From positions 186,001-250,000 of the forward strand of contig NZ_RQRS01000001.1 in the NCBI RefSeq assembly GCF_004335085.1: 64,000 bases of DNA. Reading direction: 5' to 3'. This DNA is from Pedobacter nototheniae. GTDB lineage: Bacteria > Bacteroidota > Bacteroidia > Sphingobacteriales > Sphingobacteriaceae. A program made the translations under genes and the position numbers. Of the stretch, positions 43,794-52,696 are shown piece by piece; the stretch's first letter is position 1; each line of letters starts with the position of its first letter. The notes beneath the pieces were generated by a model. The model did not search any database. It saw nothing but the letters and a program-made list of their open reading frames with translations, and was not told where the DNA came from.

Positions 43794-45401
43794 ATGAAAA
43801 AGTTAATTATAAAAGCAAGTTTTCTTTTGGTTGCAATAACGGCTCTAGTTGGTTGTAAAAAGGAACTTGAAGAAAAGTTTAATAACCCGGAACAAGCAAA
43901 GGATGCTAATGTGGCCGGTTTATTTACAGCTATGTTAAATAATGACAGGGTAGCTGCTAAATATTGGAATGTACGTACATTTTTAAGTCAAATGCCTGGA
44001 GTATATGCACAAACAGCATATATATCTAATAGTAATTCTATTTATCAACAAAGTGATGGGTATTCTCAAAACTATTGGGATGATTTTTACTCTACAAATG
44101 GTAACGGTAGTGGCGTTATACCTCTTTATAGAGCAATGGAAGTAAAATTCAACTCATTACCTGCAAATGAGCAAGCTACACAAAGAATTATTATGCAGGC
44201 TGCTAAGGTTGTATTGATAGAACAAGCTGCTAAAATGGTTGATTTATGGGGAGATATTCCATATTCTGAAGCAGGAAATCTACCATCAAATAATACAATT
44301 AAAAACCCTAAATATGATGAGCAAAAAGCATTGTATAATAGTTTTTTAACTGATCTTGCAAGTGCATCAACTTATTTTAAAAGCAATGCATCTAATGCTG
44401 CATTTTCAAAATCTGATATCCTATTAAAAGGAGATGTGAATAGATGGGCACGTTATGCAAATTCACTTCGTTTGAGATTATTAATGCGTATTTCAAAAAC
44501 AGACGAAGCAACAGCTAAAACTGCCATACTTGAAATGTTAAATAACCAGGCAACTTATCCTTTGGTAGATGGTGGTAATGTAGGTCAGTACAATCCAGCT
44601 ACGTCAGATATTTTATTGCAACCTCTTACTAATAGCACAAGCGATTTACATGATGCTTTTTTAGAGGGTAGCTTTTACGCTACAGATTACATGTTAAATA
44701 CAGTAATGTTGCCTGCAAATGATCCACGTATTCCTGTTATATATGATAAATTTGGTCGTACTGTTAAAATTAATGGAAAGGACACGTTTGTGCCTAATAA
44801 AACTTATAGAGCAATGCCTGTTACATTTACTACAACAGAGCAAGAAAATAGCTTTGCTGACTATTCAGTTTTAGATTCTGCGACATTTCTTTACAATCAA
44901 AAATTACCTGGTATTGTAATTACAGCTTCAGAAGTTAACTTATTAAAAGCAGAAGCGTATGAAAGATGGGGAAGCACTACAGATGCTAAAATTGCATATG
45001 ATAATGCATTGAAACAATCAGTAGCTTTTTATTATTACTTAAATAATTTAAATCAAGGAAATGGTTACGTAAATGTAACTGCTCCTGCCAGCACAATTAT
45101 TGATAGTTGGGTAGATGCATCATCAGCAACCTATTCAGGATCATCTGTAGATAAACTAACTAAGATTTATACTCAAAAATGGACACATTTCGGAGTTTTA
45201 CAATCTACAGAAGCATGGTCTGAATATAGAAGAACTGGATTTCCTATCTTAACATTTCCATCGAATGGTAAATTATCAGGATACGATACTCCACCTACAC
45301 GTTTAATATATCCTGCAAAGGAAAAAACATTAAATAGTGTAAATTATCAGGCTGTACAAGCTAAAGATACACGTAAAACAAAAATATTCTGGATGCCTTA
45401 A
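43794..45401 (+). CDS. SusD-like outer membrane lipoprotein (SusD_2 type)
   Basis: The protein has 535 residues with a lipoprotein signal and acylation cysteine at residue 21 (ITALVGC followed by KKELEE). The body has SusD/RagB helical repeats (AAKVVLIEQAAKMVDLWGD, then VNRWARYANSLRLRLLMRIS and ITASEVNLLKAEAYERWG) and ends with FGVLQSTEAWSEYRRTGFP. It is the substrate-capturing lid for the SusC transporter just upstream. A strong terminator follows, so the glycosidase genes may use another promoter or read-through. Confidence 0.92.
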   Translation: MKKLIIKASFLLVAITALVGCKKELEEKFNNPEQAKDANVAGLFTAMLNNDRVAAKYWNVRTFLSQMPGVYAQTAYISNSNSIYQQSDGYSQNYWDDFYSTNGNGSGVIPLYRAMEVKFNSLPANEQATQRIIMQAAKVVLIEQAAKMVDLWGDIPYSEAGNLPSNNTIKNPKYDEQKALYNSFLTDLASASTYFKSNASNAAFSKSDILLKGDVNRWARYANSLRLRLLMRISKTDEATAKTAILEMLNNQATYPLVDGGNVGQYNPATSDILLQPLTNSTSDLHDAFLEGSFYATDYMLNTVMLPANDPRIPVIYDKFGRTVKINGKDTFVPNKTYRAMPVTFTTTEQENSFADYSVLDSATFLYNQKLPGIVITASEVNLLKAEAYERWGSTTDAKIAYDNALKQSVAFYYYLNNLNQGNGYVNVTAPASTIIDSWVDASSATYSGSSVDKLTKIYTQKWTHFGVLQSTEAWSEYRRTGFPILTFPSNGKLSGYDTPPTRLIYPAKEKTLNSVNYQAVQAKDTRKTKIFWMP

Positions 45402-45415
45402 TCCAGTTATTAATT

Positions 45416-45449
45416 AATCCCGGCAGCTCAATGCCGGGATTTTTTTTAA
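45416..45449 (+). terminator. Strong Rho-independent terminator after SusD
   Basis: AATCCCGGCA pairs perfectly with TGCCGGGATT across a six-base loop, followed by a T run. It lies between SusD and the fucosidase and ends only 12 bp before the fucosidase ATG. It therefore probably reduces, not abolishes, downstream expression. Confidence 0.88.
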
Positions 45450-45460
45450 TTTATTGAACC

Positions 45461-46891
45461 ATGAATAAAAAATCAACCCTGCTACTACTATTTATATGTT
45501 TTACTAAGATGCTAATGGCCCAACAAAATGGCATACATCAGCAATCAACCAAGTACGAATGGCCTTCTGATCCTTTAGTTAAGGAAAAGCTTGATAATTG
45601 GCAGGATAAAAAATTTGGTATGATTATCCATTGGGGTCTTTATTCCGTTCCTGGAATTATGGAATCGTGGAATCTTTGTTCTGAAGATTGGATCGATCGT
45701 GATAGCACAATTGCATACGAAGACTATAAAAAATGGTATTGGGGTTTGAGTAAAGATTTTAATCCTGTAAAGTTTAATCCCGAACAATGGGCAAAAGCGG
45801 GTAAAAATGCTGGAATGAAATACCTGGTTTTTACAACCAAACACCACGATGGATTTGCGATGTTTGATACTAAGGAATCTGATTTTAGCATTGCCAAAGG
45901 TCCTTTTGCGAATAATCCTAAAGCTGATGTAGCAAAATACGTTTTTGATGCCTTTAGAAAAGAAGGGTTTATGATCGGAGCGTATTTTTCAAAGCCAGAC
46001 TGGCATTCGCAATACTACTGGTGGCAAAAATATGCAACAGCAGATAGAAACAGTAATTATGATATTAGGAAAAATCCGTGGCGTTGGAACAAATTCAAGG
46101 GGTTAGTATATAACCAAATAGGAGAGTTGATGCACAACTACGGATCGGTAGATATTCTTTGGCTTGATGGCGGATGGGTTCGTCCGTTAGAAAGCGTAAA
46201 TGAAGAAGTACTATCCTGGGGGGCTAATATCCCAAAATGGAGTCAGGATATTGATATGCCAAAAATTGCTCAAATGGCCCGTAAGGCACAGCCAGGGTTG
46301 TTAATGGTTGATAGAACAGTTCACGGTCCGTATGAAAATTATCAAACACCTGAACAAAAAATTCCTGAAAAGCAGTTAGATCATCCATGGGAAAGCTGTA
46401 TGACACTAGGTAATAACTGGGGTTTTGTAGCTAACGAGCCCTATAAGCCAGCGGCAGAAGTGATTCATAAATTGATAGAAATTGTGGCTAAAGGGGGTAG
46501 TTTATTACTTGGCGTAGGTCCTAAACCAGATGGAACTTTACCTGAGGAAGTAACCAACAGGCTAAATGAAATTGGTAAGTGGACAACAATAAATGGCAAA
46601 GCAATATATAATACTCGCATTACCAAAAATTACAACAGCGGCCAAACTTGGTTTACTCAAAGTAAAAACGGAAAGGCAAAATATGCAGTTTATTGTATTA
46701 AGAAGGATGAAAAATTAGTTAAAACCATTAGCTGGTCGGGCAATACTCCGAAAAAAGGTACATTAATTACTCTATTATCAAGCGGCAAAAAATTAAAGTG
46801 GAAATCTTTAAATGGTCAAATAACGGTAGAGTTACCAGCCGATGCTACTAATGAAAATATTGCACTGGCTTTTGAATTTACAACTGAATAA
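45461..46891 (+). CDS. Alpha-L-fucosidase, GH29
   Basis: The protein has 476 residues with a signal peptide (LLLLFICFTKMLMAQ). The GH29 barrel shows KKFGMIIHWGLYSVPG, then KYLVFTTKHHDGFAMFDTK and the nucleophile Asp236 in DILWLDGGWVRP. The C-terminal 90 residues form a beta-sandwich. It hydrolyses terminal alpha-L-fucose from glycans, probably in the periplasm. It lies between SusD and a GH3 gene. A second GH29 gene at 52697-54544 is on the opposite strand. Confidence 0.92.
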   Translation: MNKKSTLLLLFICFTKMLMAQQNGIHQQSTKYEWPSDPLVKEKLDNWQDKKFGMIIHWGLYSVPGIMESWNLCSEDWIDRDSTIAYEDYKKWYWGLSKDFNPVKFNPEQWAKAGKNAGMKYLVFTTKHHDGFAMFDTKESDFSIAKGPFANNPKADVAKYVFDAFRKEGFMIGAYFSKPDWHSQYYWWQKYATADRNSNYDIRKNPWRWNKFKGLVYNQIGELMHNYGSVDILWLDGGWVRPLESVNEEVLSWGANIPKWSQDIDMPKIAQMARKAQPGLLMVDRTVHGPYENYQTPEQKIPEKQLDHPWESCMTLGNNWGFVANEPYKPAAEVIHKLIEIVAKGGSLLLGVGPKPDGTLPEEVTNRLNEIGKWTTINGKAIYNTRITKNYNSGQTWFTQSKNGKAKYAVYCIKKDEKLVKTISWSGNTPKKGTLITLLSSGKKLKWKSLNGQITVELPADATNENIALAFEFTTE

Positions 46892-46987
46892 ATCGAGATT
46901 AATTAGTTTTCCAAATTGTTTAAGAAACGACATCATTCAGTATAACGAAATATAATATATAGCTTTTAATATCCTTAAAAATTATTA

Positions 46988-49702
46988 ATGAAATTTAACC
47001 AAGTCATTTATAGTATACTTTTACTCACCGCACTAGGCCACAGTGCTTTTGCAAATGATGATGTAAAAAAAGGTAAATACAAATCAAGTAATAAAGAACG
47101 ATCAACAGATCCAATCTATAAAAACCCAAAGGCAAGTATAGATGCAAGGATAAATGATTTATTAGCCAGAATGACACCAGAAGAAAAATTTTGGCAGTTG
47201 TTTATGATTCCAGGTGATTTAGATGGTGTGGATAAAACACGGTATAAAAATGGAATTTTTGGTTTACAGGTTAGCGCAGTGGCACAGGCAGGTGGTGGTG
47301 CAAATCAAATGTTAAGCTACAATACACAAGAAAACGCCTATACATTAGCTAAAAAAATTAATGCCATTCAACGTTATTTTGTAAATGAAACCCGTTTAGG
47401 TATTCCAATGATTGCGTTTGATGAGGCTTTGCATGGTCTTGTTAGGCAGGGTGCAACAGCTTTTCCACAAGCCATTGGGCTGGCAGCAAGTTTTGATACA
47501 CTTATGATGAGTAAAGTGGCTGGCGCAATAGCAAAGGAAACCAAAGTAAGAGGTATTCGCGATATTTTAACCCCTGTAATTAATATTGCATCTGATGTAC
47601 GTTGGGGTAGAACTGAAGAAACTTATGGCGAAGATCCTTTTTTAACTTCTCAAATGGGTTTGGCTTTTGTTAAAGCTTTTGAAAATCAGAATATTATTAC
47701 CACTCCTAAACATTTTGTTGCCAATGTTGGCGATGGCGGCAGAGATAGTTACCCGATCCATTTTAATGATCGCCTGATGGAAGAAATATATTTCCCACCG
47801 TTTAAAACAACAATTCAGCAGGGTAAGAGCAGATCTTTAATGACAGCTTACAACTCGGTTGATGGTACTCCGGCTACATCTAGCTATAACTTGTTAGCCC
47901 AAAAATTAAAAACTGACTGGGGTTTTAAGGGCTTCGTAATTTCTGATGCTGGTGCTGTTGGTGGTGCCAATGTATTACACTATACTGCTAAAAATTATGC
48001 TGAGGCGACAACACAAGCAATTTCAGGTGGATTAGATGTGATTTTTCAAACAGAATTTGATCATTATAAGTTGTTTATTCCTCCGTTTTTAGACGGTTCT
48101 ATTTCGAAGAAAAGAATTGATGATGCTGTTTCAAGAGTATTGAGAGCAAAATTTGAACTCGGTTTGTTCGAAAATCCATATGTATCAGAAAGCGATGCGC
48201 AAAAAGCGGTAAGTGATAAAAGCAATAAAGCTGTGGCAAAAGAAGCGGCTTTAAAATCGTTTGTACTCCTTAAAAATGAGAAATCTATATTGCCTTTTAA
48301 TGGGATAAAAAATATTCTCCTAGTTGGAGAGGATGCTATCGAAGCCCGTTTGGGTGGTTATAGTGGTAGTGGAAATGGTAAAGTGAATATTCTTGAAGGA
48401 TTAAAGAAAAGAGCTGGCCAAGATGTAAACGTTGTTTATAGCAAAGGTAGTAGTCGTATTCCGGTTTTATATACGCCAATAACTGAGCAATTTTTGAAAT
48501 CCGACACTGCCAAGGGGCTTTCTGGTGAGTATTTTAGTAATCTGGAGTTATCTGGAAATCCAATGTTAAACAGAGTTGATAAATCAATCAATTTTATGTG
48601 GACATTGCACGCTCCCGATAGAAAACTGGCAAAAGACCAATATTCTATTCGGTGGAAGGGTACAGTATCTGCACCGAAATCTGGTACATACCAAATTGGG
48701 TTGGAAGGGAATGATGGTTATCGTTTATATCTTGATGATAAATTAATTATTGATCGTTGGGAGAAAAGATCTTACCATACTCAACTGGTTCCATTTAATT
48801 TCGAAGCAAATAAAAACTATAACATTCGTGTAGAATTTAAGGAATCAAAGGGCAACGCTTATATTAAATTGGTTTGGGATTACAATACACCAGATACTCG
48901 GAAAACTGAGATTGATGAAGCTGTTAAACTCGCAAAAAATGCAGATGTAATTGTAGTGACTGCCGGCATTAAAGAGGGAGAATTTTTGGATAGGGCGATG
49001 TTAAATTTACCTGGCAACCAAGAAGAATTGATAAAAGAAATGCAAAATACGGGTAAGCCTGTAGTGGTGCTGTTGGTTGGCGGTAGTGCAATTACTATGA
49101 ATAGTTGGTTTGATCAATCTGCTGCGGTTTTAAATGTTTGGTATCCTGGTGAAGAGGGCGGGAACGCCGTTGCCGAAACCTTATTTGGTGATTATAATCC
49201 TGCTGGAAAACTCCCTATTACTTACCCTATAAACGAAGCACAATTACCTTTAGTGTATAACCATAAACCTACAGGGCGAGGTGATGATTATAATAACTTG
49301 AGCGGAGAAGCACTTTTCCCTTTTGGTTTCGGGTTAAGTTATAGCACTTTCCAATACAAAGATTTAAAACTTTCTAAAAAACAAATTGGTTCAAACGAAA
49401 GTATTAAGGCAGATTTTACTATTCAAAATACTGGGAAATATGATGGCGAGGAAGTCGTACAATTGTACATTCGTGATGTTCTGGCTAGCGTTGCACGACC
49501 TGTTTTAGAATTAAAAGGCTTTCAAAGAATTAAATTAAAAGCTGGAGAAAGTAAACAGTTAAGTTTTACCATTACTCCAAAAATGCTACAAATGCTTAAT
49601 GCCAATATGAAAACAGTAATTGAGCCTGGTGATTTTAGAATTATGATTGGATCTTCAAGCAAAGAATTACAGCTTAAGGATACGCTGACGGTGATAAAGT
49701 AA
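46988..49702 (+). CDS. GH3 beta-glycosidase with PA14 insert
   Basis: The protein has 904 residues with a signal peptide. The N-terminal GH3 barrel (to about 390) has ETYGEDPFLTSQMG, TTPKHFVANVGDG and the nucleophile Asp320 in GFKGFVISDAGAVGG. The C-terminal GH3 domain is split by a PA14 domain at about 515-640 (LSGEYFSNLELSGNP, then LEGNDGYRLYLDDKLIIDRW). A fibronectin-like domain closes the protein. PA14 inserts often shape the active-site entrance for short oligosaccharides. It is probably a periplasmic beta-glucosidase or beta-xylosidase acting after the fucosidase. Confidence 0.93.
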   Translation: MKFNQVIYSILLLTALGHSAFANDDVKKGKYKSSNKERSTDPIYKNPKASIDARINDLLARMTPEEKFWQLFMIPGDLDGVDKTRYKNGIFGLQVSAVAQAGGGANQMLSYNTQENAYTLAKKINAIQRYFVNETRLGIPMIAFDEALHGLVRQGATAFPQAIGLAASFDTLMMSKVAGAIAKETKVRGIRDILTPVINIASDVRWGRTEETYGEDPFLTSQMGLAFVKAFENQNIITTPKHFVANVGDGGRDSYPIHFNDRLMEEIYFPPFKTTIQQGKSRSLMTAYNSVDGTPATSSYNLLAQKLKTDWGFKGFVISDAGAVGGANVLHYTAKNYAEATTQAISGGLDVIFQTEFDHYKLFIPPFLDGSISKKRIDDAVSRVLRAKFELGLFENPYVSESDAQKAVSDKSNKAVAKEAALKSFVLLKNEKSILPFNGIKNILLVGEDAIEARLGGYSGSGNGKVNILEGLKKRAGQDVNVVYSKGSSRIPVLYTPITEQFLKSDTAKGLSGEYFSNLELSGNPMLNRVDKSINFMWTLHAPDRKLAKDQYSIRWKGTVSAPKSGTYQIGLEGNDGYRLYLDDKLIIDRWEKRSYHTQLVPFNFEANKNYNIRVEFKESKGNAYIKLVWDYNTPDTRKTEIDEAVKLAKNADVIVVTAGIKEGEFLDRAMLNLPGNQEELIKEMQNTGKPVVVLLVGGSAITMNSWFDQSAAVLNVWYPGEEGGNAVAETLFGDYNPAGKLPITYPINEAQLPLVYNHKPTGRGDDYNNLSGEALFPFGFGLSYSTFQYKDLKLSKKQIGSNESIKADFTIQNTGKYDGEEVVQLYIRDVLASVARPVLELKGFQRIKLKAGESKQLSFTITPKMLQMLNANMKTVIEPGDFRIMIGSSSKELQLKDTLTVIK

Positions 49703-49764
49703 TTTATTACTGATTATCCTTGCTCTTTATGGGGAGCTTAAAATCCATGTACTTGGTAAATATT

Positions 49765-49799
49765 GCCGCAGATTCCTGGTAAGATCTGCGGCTTTTTTA
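49765..49799 (+). terminator. Strong Rho-independent terminator
   Basis: GCCGCAGAT pairs perfectly with ATCTGCGGC across a ten-base loop, followed by six T. It ends the GH3 transcript before the convergent Ldh gene. Confidence 0.88.
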
Positions 49800-49810
49800 T
49801 TATTAGAAAA

Positions 49811-50908
49811 TTAATTATCGCTCCCAACTAATTTATCAATGCCAAGCTTATCTGCCAGATCATTTAAATCCTTAACTACAACATCAATTATTGGAATGCC
49901 AGAAACTTTTCTTTCCTGTTCGAAATCATGCTCAGGTTCACCAGGAATAATCACTTTCTTATCGGGATCTATAGTTTTTGCACTTTTAAAACGCTCAATC
50001 CAATTGTCTAAATGATCTTTAAAATCAGCCGTAGGGCGAAATCCATCTACACGCATGGCACCTAAAAAATGACCAAGACCTTCGCCAACAGGATTTGCTG
50101 AAGGCTCTAAAAAGGCAACAAAAGGAGGAACCCAAGGGCCGTAATTTGCACCAGAAAGTACTGCAGATAAAATATCAACTGCTGCGCTTAATCCATAACC
50201 TTTATGGCTTCCATGGTCTTTATCGCTACCTAAAGGCAAAAGAGAACCGCCATTTTTTAACTCATTAGGATCAATAGAAGCATGCCCATCCTTATTTTGT
50301 ACCCAACCATCTGGCACATTTTTATTGGCTCTTTGTGCAATTTCAAGTTTTCCGTTTGCAGCAGCAGCCGTAGCCATATCAACAATAACTGGTGGGTATT
50401 TACCTGCCGGGAAAGCATAACACATGGGGTTGGTACCTAATAACCTTTCATTGGCATAAGTTGGGGCAACTAAAGGGCTGGCGTTAGTCATACTTACTCC
50501 AATCATATCTTTTTCTACCGCCATTAAAGCGTGATAGCCAGCAATACCAAAATGGTTAGAATTTTTAACCGAAACCCATCCGCTTCCATATTTCTCGGCT
50601 TTTTCTATTGCTACTTTCATAGCAAAAGGGGCTACCACCAAACCTAATCCGCCATCGCCATCAACAGTTGCTGTTGTTGGAGTTTCGTAAACAACTTTAA
50701 TATTTGGCGTTGCATTTATTCTTTTCTTTTCCCAAAGACGCACGTAACCGCTTAATCTGGCTACACCGTGTGAATCAATTCCACGTAAATCAGATCGTAA
50801 TAAAACATCTGTCGCTAAGGTTGCATGTTCATCAGAACAGCCTATTTTTTTAAAAACATTGTAGGTAAAAGATCTGAGTTCGGCTTCGGTAAAAGTTATA
50901 AAGTTCAT
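49811..50908 (-). CDS. Malate/L-lactate/ureidoglycolate dehydrogenase family (Ldh_2) oxidoreductase
   Basis: The protein has 365 residues. Typical Ldh_2 stretches are LRSDLRGIDSHGVARLSGYV near the N-terminus, VSVKNSNHFGIAGYHALMA, GTNPMCYAFPAGKYPPVIVD and DHGSHKGYGLSAAVDILSAV. The family reduces or oxidises 2-hydroxy acids with NAD(P)H and is unrelated to classical LDH. It is 33 bp after bshC on the same strand, so the two may form an operon. Its location beside fucose genes allows a role in sugar-acid use, but that is speculative. Confidence 0.9.
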   Translation of the reverse strand: MNFITFTEAELRSFTYNVFKKIGCSDEHATLATDVLLRSDLRGIDSHGVARLSGYVRLWEKKRINATPNIKVVYETPTTATVDGDGGLGLVVAPFAMKVAIEKAEKYGSGWVSVKNSNHFGIAGYHALMAVEKDMIGVSMTNASPLVAPTYANERLLGTNPMCYAFPAGKYPPVIVDMATAAAANGKLEIAQRANKNVPDGWVQNKDGHASIDPNELKNGGSLLPLGSDKDHGSHKGYGLSAAVDILSAVLSGANYGPWVPPFVAFLEPSANPVGEGLGHFLGAMRVDGFRPTADFKDHLDNWIERFKSAKTIDPDKKVIIPGEPEHDFEQERKVSGIPIIDVVVKDLNDLADKLGIDKLVGSDN

Positions 50909-50941
50909 TTTATTTTAGTGTAAAATCAGAATAGCGCTCAA

Positions 50942-52528
50942 CTAAGGTAATAATAAAGTGAAATCGCCGCCCAGAGGCTCAAAGTTTTCAATTAAGGAAG
51001 AAAGAAAATCTTCTCCATAATTAACGTACATCGGCGCAATGTTAGAAATTCTTTCCTGTAAAGTTCCATTTGGAAAGAGCCTTTTCTTTACATTTTCTAT
51101 TTGTTGGAGTGAAAATTCATGCTTTCTTTTTTCAGCTCTGAATAATTTCTTTTCCAGATTAGATAAAAGATGATTCGTCTTCTGCCGTGCTGAGTCTGTT
51201 GAAGCAGAAAGAGTTTTATCTACCTTGAAAGAGTTTAGTTTAATTTGATCAAAAATGCTATTAACGGCTCTTATCTCATCGGCAAGACTTAGCTGTGCTG
51301 TTGAGTTTTTCTTTACCCAAATGTTTTTCAATTCTTCAACAGGTAAAAAAGCGTCTTCCATTGTGAAGCCTAAACTATGCAAGTTTTCCGCACTTCGCTT
51401 ATCAATTAACAATGCCGAATTACGTAAAAGCAATACTGGGAAATCCACTTTATAGAAATCAAAGTTGGCTTTAAGCTGCATCCAGTATGATACTTCCGCA
51501 CCGCCACCTATGTAGGCAATATTTGGTAAAATTAATTCCTCATACATTGGTCGCATTATCACGTTAGGGCTAAAACGCTCTGGAAATAAATCAATCTCTG
51601 CTTTTAGTTCTTCCTCAGTAAAACTAATATCGGTATGATTTACTTTGTAAGTTTTACCTTCTAAGATAATTCGCTCACGAAGAGAATCCTTAAGGTAAAA
51701 GAAGTTTATATCACGACCGTTAACCTGCGTTTTATAGCCTAAATCTTCTAGCTTTGATGAGGTTTCCTGAATAATTCTTTCGCTGTTTTGCTGTAATATA
51801 TCTGCTGTAATAATTGGAGCAAAAAGCCTTTTTAAACGTTTATCATCAGCATTTACGATAACAAGTCCGTATTTTTCGAATAAGCTGTTCACCATAAACC
51901 TGGTCGCATCAGCTAAATTGTCGTGCTCTAAGTAAGCTTGTTCAACCAGTTTGGCAATTCGCTTACCATTTTTAGAAATTCCTAAATAACCTTTGTAGGC
52001 CGTAACGGCTGCAGCAACGGTTTTTGTACTTAATCTTCCTGTTGCACCATTGGTGCTTTGTATCCAGCTGATATTTTTCTCGTCAACACTTACGTGGTTA
52101 ATCTCATCAAAATCGTGATCCTCAGTAGCCATCCAATATACAGGAACAAAGTTCTTTTCGGGATGTGCAATTTTAAGCTCAATAGCAAGATTAATTGCCG
52201 TTACTATTTTATAAATAAAGTATAATGGCCCGGTAAATAAGTTTAGCTGGTGACCAGTTGTAACAGTAAAAGTTTGGTCTAAACCTAAAAGTTCAATGTT
52301 TTTACTTACCGATTTATTTACTTGCAGGTGTTGATATTGTTGCTTTAAAACATCAACCAAAAGGGCTCTATCACCTTTAAAGTTTCTATTTTCAATAGCT
52401 TGCGCCAAGCCATCCATATCTGGGCGATAACTGTAAAAAGGAGCGAGGTTCTCCTCATTATTTATATAATCTAAAACCAGTTTTGAGAAGGAACCAGTTT
52501 CCTGATAAGAAATATATTTTGCCTGCAT
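50942..52528 (-). CDS. bshC: Bacillithiol synthase (putative cysteine-adding enzyme)
   Basis: The protein has 528 residues, the usual BshC length. It shows VTTGHQLNLFTGPLYFIYKI, YWMATEDHDFDEIN, NVIMRPMYEELILPNIAYIG and GGAEVSYWMQLKANFD, all characteristic of BshC, plus a C-terminal coiled coil. BshC joins cysteine to glucosaminyl-malate in the last step of bacillithiol synthesis, so this organism is expected to use bacillithiol as low-molecular-weight thiol. An exact -7 element lies upstream at 52545-52552. Confidence 0.95.
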   Translation of the reverse strand: MQAKYISYQETGSFSKLVLDYINNEENLAPFYSYRPDMDGLAQAIENRNFKGDRALLVDVLKQQYQHLQVNKSVSKNIELLGLDQTFTVTTGHQLNLFTGPLYFIYKIVTAINLAIELKIAHPEKNFVPVYWMATEDHDFDEINHVSVDEKNISWIQSTNGATGRLSTKTVAAAVTAYKGYLGISKNGKRIAKLVEQAYLEHDNLADATRFMVNSLFEKYGLVIVNADDKRLKRLFAPIITADILQQNSERIIQETSSKLEDLGYKTQVNGRDINFFYLKDSLRERIILEGKTYKVNHTDISFTEEELKAEIDLFPERFSPNVIMRPMYEELILPNIAYIGGGAEVSYWMQLKANFDFYKVDFPVLLLRNSALLIDKRSAENLHSLGFTMEDAFLPVEELKNIWVKKNSTAQLSLADEIRAVNSIFDQIKLNSFKVDKTLSASTDSARQKTNHLLSNLEKKLFRAEKRKHEFSLQQIENVKKRLFPNGTLQERISNIAPMYVNYGEDFLSSLIENFEPLGGDFTLLLP

Positions 52529-52544
52529 GATTTGCGAATTAAGG

Positions 52545-52552
52545 CAAATTTA
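52545..52552 (-). promoter_or_regulatory. Bacteroidota -7 element before bshC
   Basis: Read on the minus strand the sequence is TAAATTTG, an exact TAnnTTTG, 16 bp before the bshC start. The -33 element is not clear. Confidence 0.45.
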
Positions 52553-52696
52553 AGGAGAAAATGCTTTTGCCTTACATATTTTACAAATAGTAGATAAAAT
52601 GGTGGCTTTAAAAATTACTATCCTTTAATTTGCTGCCTCGGTGGCTTATCTTCTTTGTGCAACTACAGAAGTAATTTATATCTTAGGTTTTAAGCT